A stretch of DNA of 64,000 nt from positions 92,804 to 156,803 of the forward strand of contig NZ_CALMFY010000057.1 of NCBI RefSeq assembly GCF_937863485.1, written 5' to 3'. The stretch is from an uncultured Nostoc sp. Its GTDB lineage: Bacteria > Cyanobacteriota > Cyanobacteriia > Cyanobacteriales > Nostocaceae. Shown here in pieces: positions 52,184-61,665 of the stretch. Positions within the stretch are counted from its first letter, which is position 1; every line of letters starts with the position of its first letter. The position numbers were made by a program, and so were the translations under genes. The notes under the pieces are model-generated. The model worked only from the letters and a program-made list of their open reading frames with translations, did no database searches and was not told the origin of the DNA.

Positions 52184-54064
52184 CTAAGTTCCCAACATCT
52201 GCAAGTTATGTAAAGTAGCGTAAAGTCCTCCCTGTTGCAGTAGTTGATCATGACTTCCCTGCTCGATTAATTCGCCACGCTTCAGAACAAAAATCCGGTT
52301 TACATTGCGAATCGTAGACAGGCGGTGAGCGATAATAATTGCGGTACGTCTGAGCAAAAGCTCGTTTAATGCCTCTTGAACTAAAGCTTCTGTGCCAACA
52401 TCTAAACTAGCAGTGGCTTCATCTAGTACTAAAATTTGGGGATTGCGAATGGCAGCCCGCGCAAAGGCTAAAAGTTGCTTTTGACCACTAGAAATATTTG
52501 TACCCCGTTCTCGAAGTTGAGTATCATACCCTTGGGGTAGTTCTTCTATAAACTGGGCAATATTGGTTTGCTCTGCTGCTTGTTGAATCTGTTCAACGCT
52601 ATAGCCATCTCCTAAAGAAATGTTGCTTTTAACATCGCCAGCAAACAAAAAGCCTTCTTGGAGAATTACTGCCATGTAGCGCCGCAGTTCTGCCTGTGGT
52701 ACTTCCCGAATATCGATACCATCGATGAGAATGCGTCCTTGGGTGGGTTCGTAGAGGCGGCACAAAAGACGGATGATTGATGTTTTACCCGCACCTGTGG
52801 GGCCGACTAATGCCACTTTTTCACCAGGATGAATGGTGAAATCTAAATCTTTAATTACGTAATCATCATTTTTGTAAGCAAACCAGACGTGATCAAAGCG
52901 AATTTCTCCCAGATCAGGCAGAGAAGTTAGGTCTGGGGATTCTAGATTTGCAACTATCTCATCTATGTAGCCGAATTTAGCATCAAATATTGAGAAGCGC
53001 ACATTGGCGCGATCGCGGATTTCTATCGGTTCATCTAATATATCGCCTACGCGTTCAATGGCAGTGAAACCAGCTTGAATTACCGTAAATTTTTCCGCAA
53101 AATCCCTTAAAGGGTCAAATAATCGCTGGGCATACAATACAAATGCAGATAAAGTTCCAAAAGTCAAGCTTTTTCCCAACAGTAACGAACCACCCATCAA
53201 CAAAACAGCTGCGATCGCAATCAGACCAATCCATTCTAAGGTTGCTGAAATAAATGAATCATAAAAGATGGTTTGCTCCACTTGCTGAGTGTAGCGGGCG
53301 TTCGTAGCGCGAAACAATTCGGCATTGAATTTTTCCCTGCGAAACAACTGCACCACGTTAATGCCGAGGACATTTTCTTGTAGCTGTGAGTTTATGGTAG
53401 AAAGTTCTTCCCGTCCTTTGTAATTGGCTTTACGGTACTGTTGCTGAATGTAAACAATTAACCAGGTTACTGGTAACAACATCAATAGCAGCAAGCAAGT
53501 GAGTTGCCATTGGATGGAAAACATTAAACCCAAAATCACCAGCATGGAAAACAAATTGGACACAATGCCAATTGCCCCAGTAGAAAAGACATCGCCTAAC
53601 ACTTCCACATCGCTGGTAATTCTGGTAATTAATTTACCTACGGGCGTGCGGTCAAAAAAGCGTACTGCTAAAGATGTCACATGCTGGAATAAGTCTTGGC
53701 GAATTGCTGCGGTGATTTGTTGCCCTAACTTCTGGACTAGATAACCCTGGTAGCCTGTCAAAATCAATCGGATTGCGATCGCAATTACCAGTAATCCCTC
53801 CAGGATATTTAGCCCTTGCGACAAGGGGCGATTCCTGAGAAATTCGTAAGTGCTTGGTTCATTGCGAATTAGGGAGATAGTTTGGCCAATCAACAGTGGT
53901 TGTATGGCATTAGCTAGCGCGATCGGTATGAGTAGGCACATCGACAGCGTTAACAGTCCTCCACTACGACGGGCATAAGGCACTAAACGCAAAAACAACC
54001 GCCAGTCATTTTCACTGCGACGATGTTGCGTATAAGATTTTTTGAGAGATTGGTAGATGCTCAT
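52184..54064 (-). CDS. ABC exporter, fused permease and ATPase
   Basis: A 626-residue half-transporter of the MdlB/MsbA-like type. The N-terminal membrane domain has about six segments (for example LLTLSMCLLIPIALANAIQP, GIVSNLFSMLVILGLMFSIQ). It contains an insert around residues 345-380 not usual for the family (FSIFDAKFGYIDEIVANLES). The nucleotide-binding domain has Walker A GPTGAGKTS, signature NISSGQKQLLAFARA, Walker B ILVLDEATASLD and the switch His in IIAHRLS. Active as a homodimer or with a partner; substrate lipid, drug or peptide unknown. Divergent from the GNAT gene at 54143. Confidence 0.93.
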   Translation of the reverse strand: MSIYQSLKKSYTQHRRSENDWRLFLRLVPYARRSGGLLTLSMCLLIPIALANAIQPLLIGQTISLIRNEPSTYEFLRNRPLSQGLNILEGLLVIAIAIRLILTGYQGYLVQKLGQQITAAIRQDLFQHVTSLAVRFFDRTPVGKLITRITSDVEVLGDVFSTGAIGIVSNLFSMLVILGLMFSIQWQLTCLLLLMLLPVTWLIVYIQQQYRKANYKGREELSTINSQLQENVLGINVVQLFRREKFNAELFRATNARYTQQVEQTIFYDSFISATLEWIGLIAIAAVLLMGGSLLLGKSLTFGTLSAFVLYAQRLFDPLRDFAEKFTVIQAGFTAIERVGDILDEPIEIRDRANVRFSIFDAKFGYIDEIVANLESPDLTSLPDLGEIRFDHVWFAYKNDDYVIKDLDFTIHPGEKVALVGPTGAGKTSIIRLLCRLYEPTQGRILIDGIDIREVPQAELRRYMAVILQEGFLFAGDVKSNISLGDGYSVEQIQQAAEQTNIAQFIEELPQGYDTQLRERGTNISSGQKQLLAFARAAIRNPQILVLDEATASLDVGTEALVQEALNELLLRRTAIIIAHRLSTIRNVNRIFVLKRGELIEQGSHDQLLQQGGLYATLHNLQMLGT

Positions 54065-54142
54065 AGTAAGAGCATTATATTAATGTTTGCAAAAAAAAAA
54101 TACGCTTGTTTAAAGTAGTGTTTGGCCTCCTGTTCTGATATC

Positions 54143-54694
54143 ATGCCTGAGATAGAAACTGCAAGACTGCTACTAAGACCATATACTCCTCAAGACCTGG
54201 ATGAACTTGCTCCTATTTTGAGCAACCCAGCAGTTATGAGGTATTCACCCAGAGGGCCGATACCAAAACATCAGGTCAAAGAAGTAACACAGGAAATATT
54301 AAAATTTTTTATTACACACTGGCAACAGCACGGTTTTGGTGTCTGGGCTGTAGTGGAAAAAGCCACCGCCAAATTAATTGGTCATTGTGGGCTGAATTTT
54401 TTACCAAATAGCCCTGAAGTCGAAGTTCTCTATCGGTTAGACGAAGCTTATTGGAATCAAGGAATTGCCACCGAAGCCGCAAAGGTAAGTTTGAGGTATG
54501 GCTTTGAGGAAGTCAAGCTAGATCATATCGTCGCCATCACTGCACCAGAACATATAGCTTCGCGTCGTGTGATGGAGAAATGCGGCTTGAAATACCAGAA
54601 AAATGCTCAATTTTATAACTTAGATGTAGTGTATTATGCTTTGGCTCGTTCAGAATGGCGATCGGATGATTCTCTTTACATTTTGCAACTTTAA
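54143..54694 (+). CDS. GNAT acetyltransferase, RimJ/RimL-like
   Basis: 183 residues from MPEIETARLLLRPYTPQDLD. LIGHCGLNF and EVEVLYRLDEAYWNQGIATE give the acetyl-CoA binding region (QGIATEAAK), and ASRRVMEKCGLKYQKNAQFY the C-terminal part. RimJ/RimL-type enzymes acetylate N-termini or small amines; substrate unknown. An in-frame TTG at 54122 is possible, but the ATG at 54143 matches the family start. Divergently transcribed from the ABC exporter across about 80 bp. Confidence 0.88.
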   Translation: MPEIETARLLLRPYTPQDLDELAPILSNPAVMRYSPRGPIPKHQVKEVTQEILKFFITHWQQHGFGVWAVVEKATAKLIGHCGLNFLPNSPEVEVLYRLDEAYWNQGIATEAAKVSLRYGFEEVKLDHIVAITAPEHIASRRVMEKCGLKYQKNAQFYNLDVVYYALARSEWRSDDSLYILQL

Positions 54695-54895
54695 AGTTTG
54701 GATTTTGGGAAGTGCAGCTAGATCGGATAGTAGCGATGCCTACGCACTTCAAGCGACTCTTGTTACTCACAATATCAAATAATTTTCTAGAGTTGCGGGA
54801 CTTGCGATCGCTGACTGGTAATGACTATCTATTACAAGTGGGCGATCGCTAACGACAAGCGGTTGCGCGTCTACGCATTCTCATCGATCATCTAT

Positions 54896-55483
54896 TCAAT
54901 TTTCGGTGGCTTCGGTTTCAAACTGCACTTGTCGGTATAAATCAGCGATCGCTATTTCCACACCCACCGATTCCAGTCGCAATATATCGCCCAAATTATA
55001 TTCTGACAACACCCATTTTCCCTGTTCGTTGCGCCGAAAAACTTCCACACACGGTTGAGTTACTTGTACTAAAACATATTCTTACAAGGTTGCAGATTGG
55101 CGATATTTAGCAAACTTTTTCCCTCTATCGGCTGCTTCTGTTGAAGGTGATAGCACTTCGATAATTAAGCAGGGAAATTGCACCAATTGTGGATCGATAT
55201 CGCGCTCGTCGCAAGTCACTACTACATCTGGATAAAAATACTTTTGCCCCGGTTCTACCTGCACCTTCACATCTACAATGTATACTTCACAGGAGCGATC
55301 GGTTAGGGCATCATCTAAGAGCTTAAAGAAATTTGCAGAAATCCGATTATGGTTGCGTGTAGCACCACTGATCATCACGACTTGGCCATCCCAATACTCG
55401 TAGCGTTCCTCTTGGGTGGGTTCCCAAACCAGATATTCTTCTGCACTCCTCAAAATGCGATCGGGTAAAGCAACCATTGGCAC
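54896..55483 (-). pseudogene. Uma2 family protein with an in-frame UAA
   Basis: A Uma2 (DUF820, PD-(D/E)XK nuclease fold) protein. ILRSAEEYLVWEPTQEERYE, YWDGQVVMISGATRNHNRIS and YFYPDVVVTCDERDID are family-like, ending LIIEVLSPSTEAADRGKKFA then KYRQSATL and UAA at 55082-55084. Past the stop the same frame goes on as EYVLVQVTQPCVEVFRRNEQ to a stop at 54896, giving the usual total of about 195 residues. A CAA to TAA change explains it. The core catalytic Asp and Glu lie before the stop, but the last strands are lost. A relic of the uvrB 3' end lies just upstream. Confidence 0.85.
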
Positions 55484-55558
55484 GATCTCTTAATGATTCA
55501 CTTGATCTAGGATAGCGAAAAAACGGCATTCTCTTTATTGCTACCCTAACTAAGCACT

Positions 55559-55603
55559 AATGTTCCAGCATTTAATCTCGCAGGTGTTTAATGCGATCGC
55601 ACA
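55559..55603 (-). repeat. 45-bp relic of the uvrB 3' end
   Basis: It matches the last 45 bp of uvrB (56553-56597) with four substitutions. On the minus strand it reads IKHLRD, a stop, then MLEH, against [11 protein letters not shown] in UvrB. It lies just before the Uma2 pseudogene, as the real uvrB end lies just before the intact Uma2 gene. The rest of 55484-55979 has no supported gene. Confidence 0.75.
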
Positions 55604-55979
55604 CTGTGTCAGAATCCCTATTGTAAGTGATTATGCTGCTTAAAAGTGGTATGTACTTTTCAGATGTGTAGCAAAGCGATCGCCTCGAAAAGAAAACTTT
55701 CTGGTCGCGCCTCAACAAATAGCCTAAATCACCTAACGTTCGTGGTCAGAGGTTTTCAAAGGCTTTGCGGCTCCACCAAACAGATAGCGGGACTTAAACA
55801 AATAGATTTTGTAGGTAAATGTTATATTCCATAACATAGCAACTCAGCTTATATTGTCAAGCAATTATACTTGGACAACAATAGATTATAAGTTAACTAT
55901 GCAAGAGCAATATAAAGAATGGCTAGTTAATAGCCTCAAGTACTTCCCAACTAGGGCATTATTATAAATTACGAATTAT

Positions 55980-56540
55980 TTAAACTTTTCGCAATAATTC
56001 CCGAATAGCAATCGCACAATCAGGGAAGGCTAAAGGTGAAATTGTCACATCCTCTGCAAGTATGCTCTCACTATGATACCCGTCTGGACTGGGGAGACGA
56101 TACATATACAACTTGCGTCCAATGACATCTAAAATGCAGTACTCAATAATACCTGACTTAGCATAAGCGATTGCTTTTACTTCTCGATCATATTTGAGAC
56201 TGGAATCAGCTATTTCAATCAGTAAAAACACTTCGGAAGCATCAGGATGGTGATCATCATAATCTAATAGATTGAGCTTGACTACTGAAATATCTGGTTC
56301 TGGTTCCGAGTAATCGTCAAGTTGCACTGGTGACTGGATTCTTAATAAAACTTTGTCGCCTAAACGTTGACGTAATAATCTTTCTGTGCGCGTAATTGCT
56401 GATTCGTGAGCAGTTCCTTTTGCTGACATTCTGACGATTTGTCCCGCTATTAATTCTAAGCGTTCCTCAGGATGAAAAATTCCCATCTCCGCCATTTGGT
56501 GATATTCTTGAACACGAATTAGGCGAATATTGGTAAGCAT
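55980..56540 (-). CDS. Uma2 family protein (putative PD-(D/E)XK nuclease fold)
   Basis: 186 residues from the ATG at 56540. QEYHQMAEMGIFHPEERLEL starts the family domain, SPVQLDDYSEPEPDISVVKL has the catalytic-type ExxPD pattern, and VFLLIEIADSSLKYDREVKA the E...D/K pattern, followed by YAKSGIIEYCILDVIGRKLY. The fold is known, but the cellular function of these very abundant cyanobacterial proteins is not. The frame could start at 56615, overlapping uvrB, but the family-like sequence begins at MLTNIRLIRVQEY. It follows uvrB by 10 bp on the same strand, so it is likely co-transcribed with it. Confidence 0.87.
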   Translation of the reverse strand: MLTNIRLIRVQEYHQMAEMGIFHPEERLELIAGQIVRMSAKGTAHESAITRTERLLRQRLGDKVLLRIQSPVQLDDYSEPEPDISVVKLNLLDYDDHHPDASEVFLLIEIADSSLKYDREVKAIAYAKSGIIEYCILDVIGRKLYMYRLPSPDGYHSESILAEDVTISPLAFPDCAIAIRELLRKV

Positions 56541-56550
56541 AAGATTCACG

Positions 56551-58548
56551 TTAATGTCCCAGCATTTTATCCCGCAGGTGTTTAATGCGATCGCGCAATT
56601 TTGCGGCTTCTTCAAATTCTAGTTTCTTTGCCGCCTCTTTCATCTGCGTTTCTAACAGAGTAATCAACCCCGGAATTTGTTCTAATGGCAGTTCATCTAT
56701 ATGTTCATCTACAACTTTCAACTCAGTTGCATTTAACCGCCGAGATACATCTAAAAAAGCCAAAATCGCATTACTTGATTTTTTAACAATTGGTTGTGGT
56801 GTAATCCCATGCAGTCGATTATGTGCTGTTTGAATACCACGCCGCCTGTCTGTTTCATCAATGGCTTTAATCATACTACCTGTCAGGTTATCAGCATATA
56901 AAATCGCTTGTCCCTGGACGTGACGCGCGGCTCTACCAATAGTTTGAATTAAGGAACGCTCGGTTCGCAAAAAACCTTCTTTATCTGCATCCATAATTGC
57001 TACTAAGGAAACTTCGGGTAAATCCAAACCTTCCCGCAGCAAGTTTACGCCAACTAATACATCAAATGTACCTTCGCGCAAGTTCTGCAAAATTTCAATG
57101 CGCTCAATAGAAGTAATCTCAGAATGTAAATACCGTACCCGAATACTGTGGTCTTGCAAATACTCGGTTAAATCTTCCGCCATCCGCTTGGTTAATGTGG
57201 TAATTAACACTCGTTCATGGCGATCGGCTCTATCTTTAATTTCTCCCAACAAATCATCAATTTGTCCTTCTGTAGGACGCACAGAAATTTGTGGATCAAC
57301 TACCCCAGTTGGTCGAATTACTTGCTCAACTACATGATCTTCAGAAACTTCTAATTCCCAATTTCCGGGAGTTGCTGAAACAAAAATACACTGATTCACC
57401 TTTTGCCAAAATTCCTCAGCTTTCAAAGGACGGTTATCAGCAGCACTAGGAAGACGAAATCCATGTTCAATTAAAACTTTTTTTCTAGCTTGGTCACCGT
57501 TATACATGCCGCGAATTTGTGGCACAGTAACGTGAGATTCATCGATAACTAGTAGCCAATCTTTGGGAAAATAATCAATTAAACATTCTGGTGCTTCTCC
57601 AGCTTGTCTTCCTGCTAAGTGACGGGAATAGTTTTCGACGCCGTTGCAATAACCTACTTCGCGCAGCATTTCTAGGTCATAGCGTGTACGTTGATCTATA
57701 CGTTGCGCTTCTAATAATTTACCAGCTTGTTCTAAGTCTGCTTTTTGCTGTTTTAATTCGGCTGCAATGTCATGACAAGCTACTTCTAACCGTTCTTCTG
57801 GGGTGACAAAGTGACGTGCAGGGTAGACATTCACTGCTTCTAAACTCTTGAGAATTTCACCTGTTACCGGATCAATATAGCGAATCGCGTCAATTTCATC
57901 ACCAAAAAATTCGACACGAATAATTCGGTCTTCGTATGCTGGGCCAATTTCTAAGACATCGCCTCGGACGCGAAATTTTCCCCGACCCATTTCTATGTCG
58001 TTGCGGCTATATTGAACATTTGCCAAATCTCGTAAAATTTGGCGTTGATTTACTTCCATACCTATCTGAAGGGGGATGGCAGCTTTCAGATATTCTGCGG
58101 GCATTCCCAAACCATAGATGCAACTGATGGAAGCAACGACGATGACATCACGGCGTTCAAAAAGCGATCGCGTCGCTGAATGCCGCAACATATCTATTTC
58201 ATCATTAATCGCCGCTGTTTTTTCAATATAAGTATCGGTAACGGGAATATACGCTTCTGGCTGATAGTAATCGTAGTAGCTAACGAAATACTCGACTGCG
58301 TTGTTGGGAAAGAAATCTCGCAACTCGTTACAAAGTTGTGCCGCAAGAGTTTTGTTATGCGCCAAAACTAAGGTAGGCTTGCCAATTTTCTCAATCACTG
58401 CTGCTATCGAAAATGTCTTGCCAGTTCCAGTCGCTCCTAGTAAAGTTTGGTAACGATTACCAGATTGGATACTAGCGGTCAGTTGGGCGATCGCTTGTGG
58501 TTGATCGCCTGTGGGACTAAAGGGAGCTTGAAGACAAAATTCTGTCAT
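56551..58548 (-). CDS. uvrB: UvrABC excinuclease subunit B
   Basis: DNA helicase-like damage verifier of nucleotide excision repair, working with UvrA and UvrC. From the ATG at 58548 ([20 protein letters not shown]) it is 665 residues, normal. Walker A is [20 protein letters not shown]. The beta-hairpin region is [20 protein letters not shown]. Helicase motifs [27 protein letters not shown] and QTIGRAARH are present, and the C-terminal UVR motif ([20 protein letters not shown]) is intact. The upstream 18-residue extension of the frame is rejected. The intact Uma2 gene follows by 10 bp. Confidence 0.97.
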   Translation of the reverse strand: MTEFCLQAPFSPTGDQPQAIAQLTASIQSGNRYQTLLGATGTGKTFSIAAVIEKIGKPTLVLAHNKTLAAQLCNELRDFFPNNAVEYFVSYYDYYQPEAYIPVTDTYIEKTAAINDEIDMLRHSATRSLFERRDVIVVASISCIYGLGMPAEYLKAAIPLQIGMEVNQRQILRDLANVQYSRNDIEMGRGKFRVRGDVLEIGPAYEDRIIRVEFFGDEIDAIRYIDPVTGEILKSLEAVNVYPARHFVTPEERLEVACHDIAAELKQQKADLEQAGKLLEAQRIDQRTRYDLEMLREVGYCNGVENYSRHLAGRQAGEAPECLIDYFPKDWLLVIDESHVTVPQIRGMYNGDQARKKVLIEHGFRLPSAADNRPLKAEEFWQKVNQCIFVSATPGNWELEVSEDHVVEQVIRPTGVVDPQISVRPTEGQIDDLLGEIKDRADRHERVLITTLTKRMAEDLTEYLQDHSIRVRYLHSEITSIERIEILQNLREGTFDVLVGVNLLREGLDLPEVSLVAIMDADKEGFLRTERSLIQTIGRAARHVQGQAILYADNLTGSMIKAIDETDRRRGIQTAHNRLHGITPQPIVKKSSNAILAFLDVSRRLNATELKVVDEHIDELPLEQIPGLITLLETQMKEAAKKLEFEEAAKLRDRIKHLRDKMLGH

Positions 58549-58684
58549 ACAGTTTTGCTGGAAATACCCGATCTCATGGTGAGGATTTCGCCCTGTATCC
58601 ATTGTAGCTGGCTTATTAGACCAAATAAATGGTAATATTTTTTTACAAAATGTAATAGTTTAATTTTACTTATGTATCAGTTTT

Positions 58685-58776
58685 AGGACTTACGCAAGAA
58701 CTCTCTGAAACTCTTATTTCTCCGTACCCTCTGTGGACTCTGCGGTTCGATTTTCCGTTACCTGTGCGTAAGTCCT
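58685..58776. mobile_element. 92-bp MITE with 12-bp perfect terminal inverted repeats
   Basis: AGGACTTACGCA (58685-58696) and TGCGTAAGTCCT (58765-58776) are exact complements. Inside is CTCTGTGGACTCTGCGGTTC filler. No ORF. Similar but decayed ends occur at 50754-50874. It lies in the gap between uvrB and the repeat-protein gene (58549-58900), which holds no gene. Confidence 0.75.
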
Positions 58777-58900
58777 GAGTTTGAAAAAAACTTATATCTA
58801 TATGAGGTTTTTTAAGGTTAAACTCTAAGATATATGGGAAAAAATTTCATCTTTCCTTAATTATTGTAAAATTCAATTAACAAATCAGAGGTGTTCGTTT

Positions 58901-59365
58901 ATGACTATTAGCAGCACTGGCAAATCAACCAGTTCTCGGCAAAAGTATGCTAAGTCTTCAAGGGAAACTACAGAGGAAGTTGAAAATCAACAAGACCAGA
59001 GCTTGAATGCAGATAAAGTCGAGGAAGGTACTGAACTGCCAGTGGGAGCTTCTGGGACACTTGCCCTTGCTGGAGTTCGTCCCATAGGCGCTAGCGACTT
59101 AGAAGTTGCTGAAACACTTTCAATTGCTGGGGTACGTCCCGTTACCAGCAGTGCGTTAGAAGTAGTTGAAACTTTTAACGCAATGGGTATTCGTCCAATT
59201 GGCGCTAATACATTTGAAGTCGTTGAAAGTATCAATCTCTCTGGGATTCGTCCAATTGGCTCAAGTTCATTGATAATTTCTGAAAGCTATTCAACATTTG
59301 GTAACCGTCCGATAGCATCAAATGAGGTTGACAATTCTGAAAGCCTGATGGGTTTTCTAGATTAG
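58901..59365 (+). CDS. uncharacterised protein of five 19-residue repeats
   Basis: 154 residues, no signal peptide or membrane segment. Residues 1-56 are polar and Ser/Glu/Gln-rich, probably disordered (STGKSTSSRQKYAKSSRETT). Residues 57-151 are five exact-length repeats of 19: AGVRPIGASDLEVAETLSI, AGVRPVTSSALEVVETFNA, MGIRPIGANTFEVVESINL, SGIRPIGSSSLIISESYST and FGNRPIASNEVDNSESLMG. The consensus is xG(V/I)RPIGxxxLEVxE(T/S). Each probably gives a beta-hairpin or loop with an exposed Arg-Pro, suggesting binding or self-assembly. I do not recognise the family. AGAGGTG precedes the ATG, and an intrinsic terminator follows, so it is a single-gene unit. Confidence 0.85.
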   Translation: MTISSTGKSTSSRQKYAKSSRETTEEVENQQDQSLNADKVEEGTELPVGASGTLALAGVRPIGASDLEVAETLSIAGVRPVTSSALEVVETFNAMGIRPIGANTFEVVESINLSGIRPIGSSSLIISESYSTFGNRPIASNEVDNSESLMGFLD

Positions 59366-59391
59366 ACAAAAAATATCCTCATAACTTTATT

Positions 59392-59424
59392 AACCCAGCT
59401 TCTGTACGGAACTGGGTTTTTTTA
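59392..59424 (+). terminator. intrinsic terminator of the repeat-protein gene
   Basis: AACCCAG (59392-59398) pairs with CTGGGTT (59412-59418) and is followed by T-runs. It lies 26 bp after the stop. The rest of the gap to 59694 has no gene. Confidence 0.8.
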
Positions 59425-59694
59425 GTTAAACAGTCAAAAGGAGGAATTAGAATATTTGCACTTTTTCTATGTCTTTTAGCATAGGTAACTAAACTGTTCT
59501 TGCTTTATTTTGTATGAAATCAGCAGCCAGAACGCTTACTACAACTAACTTTCTGAATTACGAGTTCTTGAATATGCCTTGTGGTGGAAGGCTTTAGCAA
59601 AAACCTTAAGCTATTGTATAAAAGTAATAACAAAAAGATTTCAAAGTTAGTTTATAGCTTTGAAAGAATTTTTTAATTAAATCAGGAGTACAAA

Positions 59695-59877
59695 ATGAGC
59701 ATCGAAGATCGCGCAAAAGCAGCTGCTAAAAATGTTGAAGGTAAAGCCCAAGAAGCATTAGGAAATGTTACTGGAGATCCAGAAGATCAAGCTAAAGGTA
59801 AGGCAAAACAAGCTGAAAGCGAAGTGCGTCACGGGATTGAAGACGTAAAAGACGGCGTTAAGAAAAATATTGGCTAA
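59695..59877 (+). CDS. CsbD family stress-response protein
   Basis: 60 residues, almost all charged and Ala-rich: SIEDRAKAAAKNVEGKAQEA, then LGNVTGDPEDQAKGKAKQAE and a final DVKDGVKKNIG. This is the whole of a CsbD-like protein, helical or disordered. Expression of such proteins often rises under general stress in bacteria; molecular role unknown. AGGAG precedes the ATG at good spacing. Single gene. Confidence 0.9.
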   Translation: MSIEDRAKAAAKNVEGKAQEALGNVTGDPEDQAKGKAKQAESEVRHGIEDVKDGVKKNIG

Positions 59878-60195
59878 CAGTTCAGAATTTTTTTGCAGAA
59901 ACTGTAGGGATATCAATGGGATGGATTCCCTTTTTGCAAAAAAGTATGAATTTTTCAAGATTTAATGGCATATATCTTTCTTCTACTCTTAGCAAGCGTT
60001 GAAAGATAAAGGCTCGCTTGATTGGTATAACTTTTGTAGAGACGTAATAAATTACGTCTCTACATTAAAAAATGAATTTATCAATATAGAGGGATAATCT
60101 CTATAAATTCCAACTAGATAATAAAAGCAAGCAATTAGTTTAAATATACAACTTATTCTATCTACTGTTTAAAGCTTTTTTAGTGAGGTAAAAAA

Positions 60196-60635
60196 ATGAT
60201 TCTTCTTCAGTAAAGTCGCCAATATTTGGCGACTTTCGTCTTAATTGGAGTATTGATGATAATTACCGCCTGTGGTAGTGGTACGGTTTCACAAATTGAC
60301 CGCCCAACTACCCCTCAGCAATTGGCCAAGATGTAACTTATGCAGAGTTAGAGGGAGGCAATACCCCAGGAGGACAAACCTTTGGTAAGTGGGTTGTGCA
60401 AACATCTCAAGGATTAGTTCAGGACGCTTATGTTCGTGATAACAATAAACTGGGTGTTGTTGTTTGCCCTAAAGTTCGTCCTAACGAAGTGCGACCATTA
60501 GCAAAATCCCTAGCTCAAGGTTTTCATAAGAACTTCCCCAATCAGGACTTAAAGGTTTTGATTTATGCGTCTGATAAGAAATTGATTTTGACTACTGAAT
60601 ATGACATTCAGACTAATCAAGTTAAATATAGCTAA
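60196..60635 (+). pseudogene. lipoprotein gene with an early stop and a frameshift
   Basis: The ATG at 60196 (with a GTGAGG Shine-Dalgarno) reads MILLQ then TAA. The same frame continues as SRQYLATFVLIGVLMIITAC, a lipoprotein signal with a lipobox Cys, up to TPQQLAKM and a stop near 60332. The rest of the protein lies in another frame from about 60321: IGQDVTYAELEGGNTPGGQT then KWVVQTSQGLVQDAYVRDNN and PNEVRPLAKSLAQGFHKNFP, ending at 60635. Read together it is a plausible 140-residue lipoprotein. A CAA to TAA change plus one indel break it. An 11-bp perfect hairpin (60212-60236) overlaps the early stop. Confidence 0.7.
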
Positions 60636-60852
60636 TTGCTGTATTTGCAATGAAGACTTGATGAGAGCTTGATAAATCGGAATTTTAAATTATGGTTAGA
60701 AAACGTCCAGCGCGAAAAGGAAACACAACAGACGTAGCTGCGGCAACTTTGCTCAATCTCAAAAAAATGTAGTAATATACCACAGGCATTAACTATCTTC
60801 AGCTACATCTGATTGTTAGCGCTCTTAAATTCACAATCCATGAGAATATACC

Positions 60853-61491
60853 GTGAGCCTAACTATTTATTTCCTCCGTCATGGACAGACAGAATGCAGC
60901 CGTAATAATTCTTTTTGCGGTTCCATAGACTCACAACTTACCCCAGAAGGCTTGGAGATGGCAAAGGCTTTTGCGGACGCATATAGTTCTATGGATTGGA
61001 CAGCAATATTTTGTAGTCCAATGCGCCGAACTGTATTGACAGCAAAACCCTTATGTGAAGCAATAGGGATGGAACCACAACTTAGAGATGGTTTGAAGGA
61101 AATTAATTATGGCTTGTGGGAAGGAAAAACGCCAGAAGTAATTAGCCGTGAATATCACGATGATTATATTCGCTGGTCAGCCGATCCAGCTTGGTATGCG
61201 CCAAATGGTGGAGAAATGGCAGTTACAATTGCCTCTGGCGCCATACAGGTAATTGAAGAAATCAAGAGTCTTTACAGCAGTGGGAATGTGTTAGTGGTTT
61301 CCCACAAGGCAACTATCAGAATTATTCTGTGTAGTTTACTGGGGATTGATGTCGGACGCTTCCGTTTTCGTTTGGGATGCCCTGTTGCTTCGGTCAGTAT
61401 TGTAGAATTTACTTCACATGGCCCGCTATTGAAGGCTTTGGCAGACCGGACTCATTTAGATCAGCGGTTGCGAAATTTACCAGGGACATGA
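60853..61491 (+). CDS. histidine phosphatase family protein (phosphoglycerate-mutase-like)
   Basis: 212 residues. The catalytic RHG motif is at the start: IYFLRHGQTECSRNNSFCGS, where the His is phosphorylated. FCSPMRRTVLTAKPLCEAIG holds the conserved Arg, LKEINYGLWEGKTPE the Glu acid/base and VLVVSHKATIRIIL the second His. Closest in form to broad phosphatases such as CobC or sugar-phosphate phosphatases; true dPGM length would be greater. The start codon is GTG at 60853. Single gene; substrate unknown. Confidence 0.9.
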   Translation: MSLTIYFLRHGQTECSRNNSFCGSIDSQLTPEGLEMAKAFADAYSSMDWTAIFCSPMRRTVLTAKPLCEAIGMEPQLRDGLKEINYGLWEGKTPEVISREYHDDYIRWSADPAWYAPNGGEMAVTIASGAIQVIEEIKSLYSSGNVLVVSHKATIRIILCSLLGIDVGRFRFRLGCPVASVSIVEFTSHGPLLKALADRTHLDQRLRNLPGT

Positions 61492-61636
61492 GGGGAGTTG
61501 GGAGAGACGCGATTAATTGCGTCTGTACAGGAGTTAGGAGTTATTATTTTTACTTTGCTCTCCCTCGCTATGTGGCTTACTGTATTTGCAGAAAACATTT
61601 ATCCCAATTTTTAGAATATATAATATGACAATTGTG

Positions 61637-61665
61637 GCGATGTCTACGACGGGCTACGCCTACGC
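61637..61665. repeat. 29-bp dispersed repeat, copy 3
   Basis: Identical over 29 bp to 8879-8907 and 46850-46878; intergenic, after the histidine phosphatase gene. Confidence 0.85.

Noticed and set aside
55646..55834. 62-codon ORF between the two Uma2 genes
   Set aside because: No ribosome-binding site, low-complexity and basic composition, no recognisable motif.
55899..55967. 22-codon ORF reading MQEQYKEWLVNSLKYFPTRA
   Set aside because: Looks protein-like but is too short to support and has no clear Shine-Dalgarno; it could be a gene fragment.
56541..56615. Longer start of the Uma2 gene overlapping uvrB
   Set aside because: The extra 25 residues are the other-frame translation of the uvrB end; family sequence begins at 56540.
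60692..60772. 26-codon ORF reading MVRKRPARKGNTTDVAAATL
   Set aside because: No ribosome-binding site and no recognisable family; cannot be distinguished from chance.
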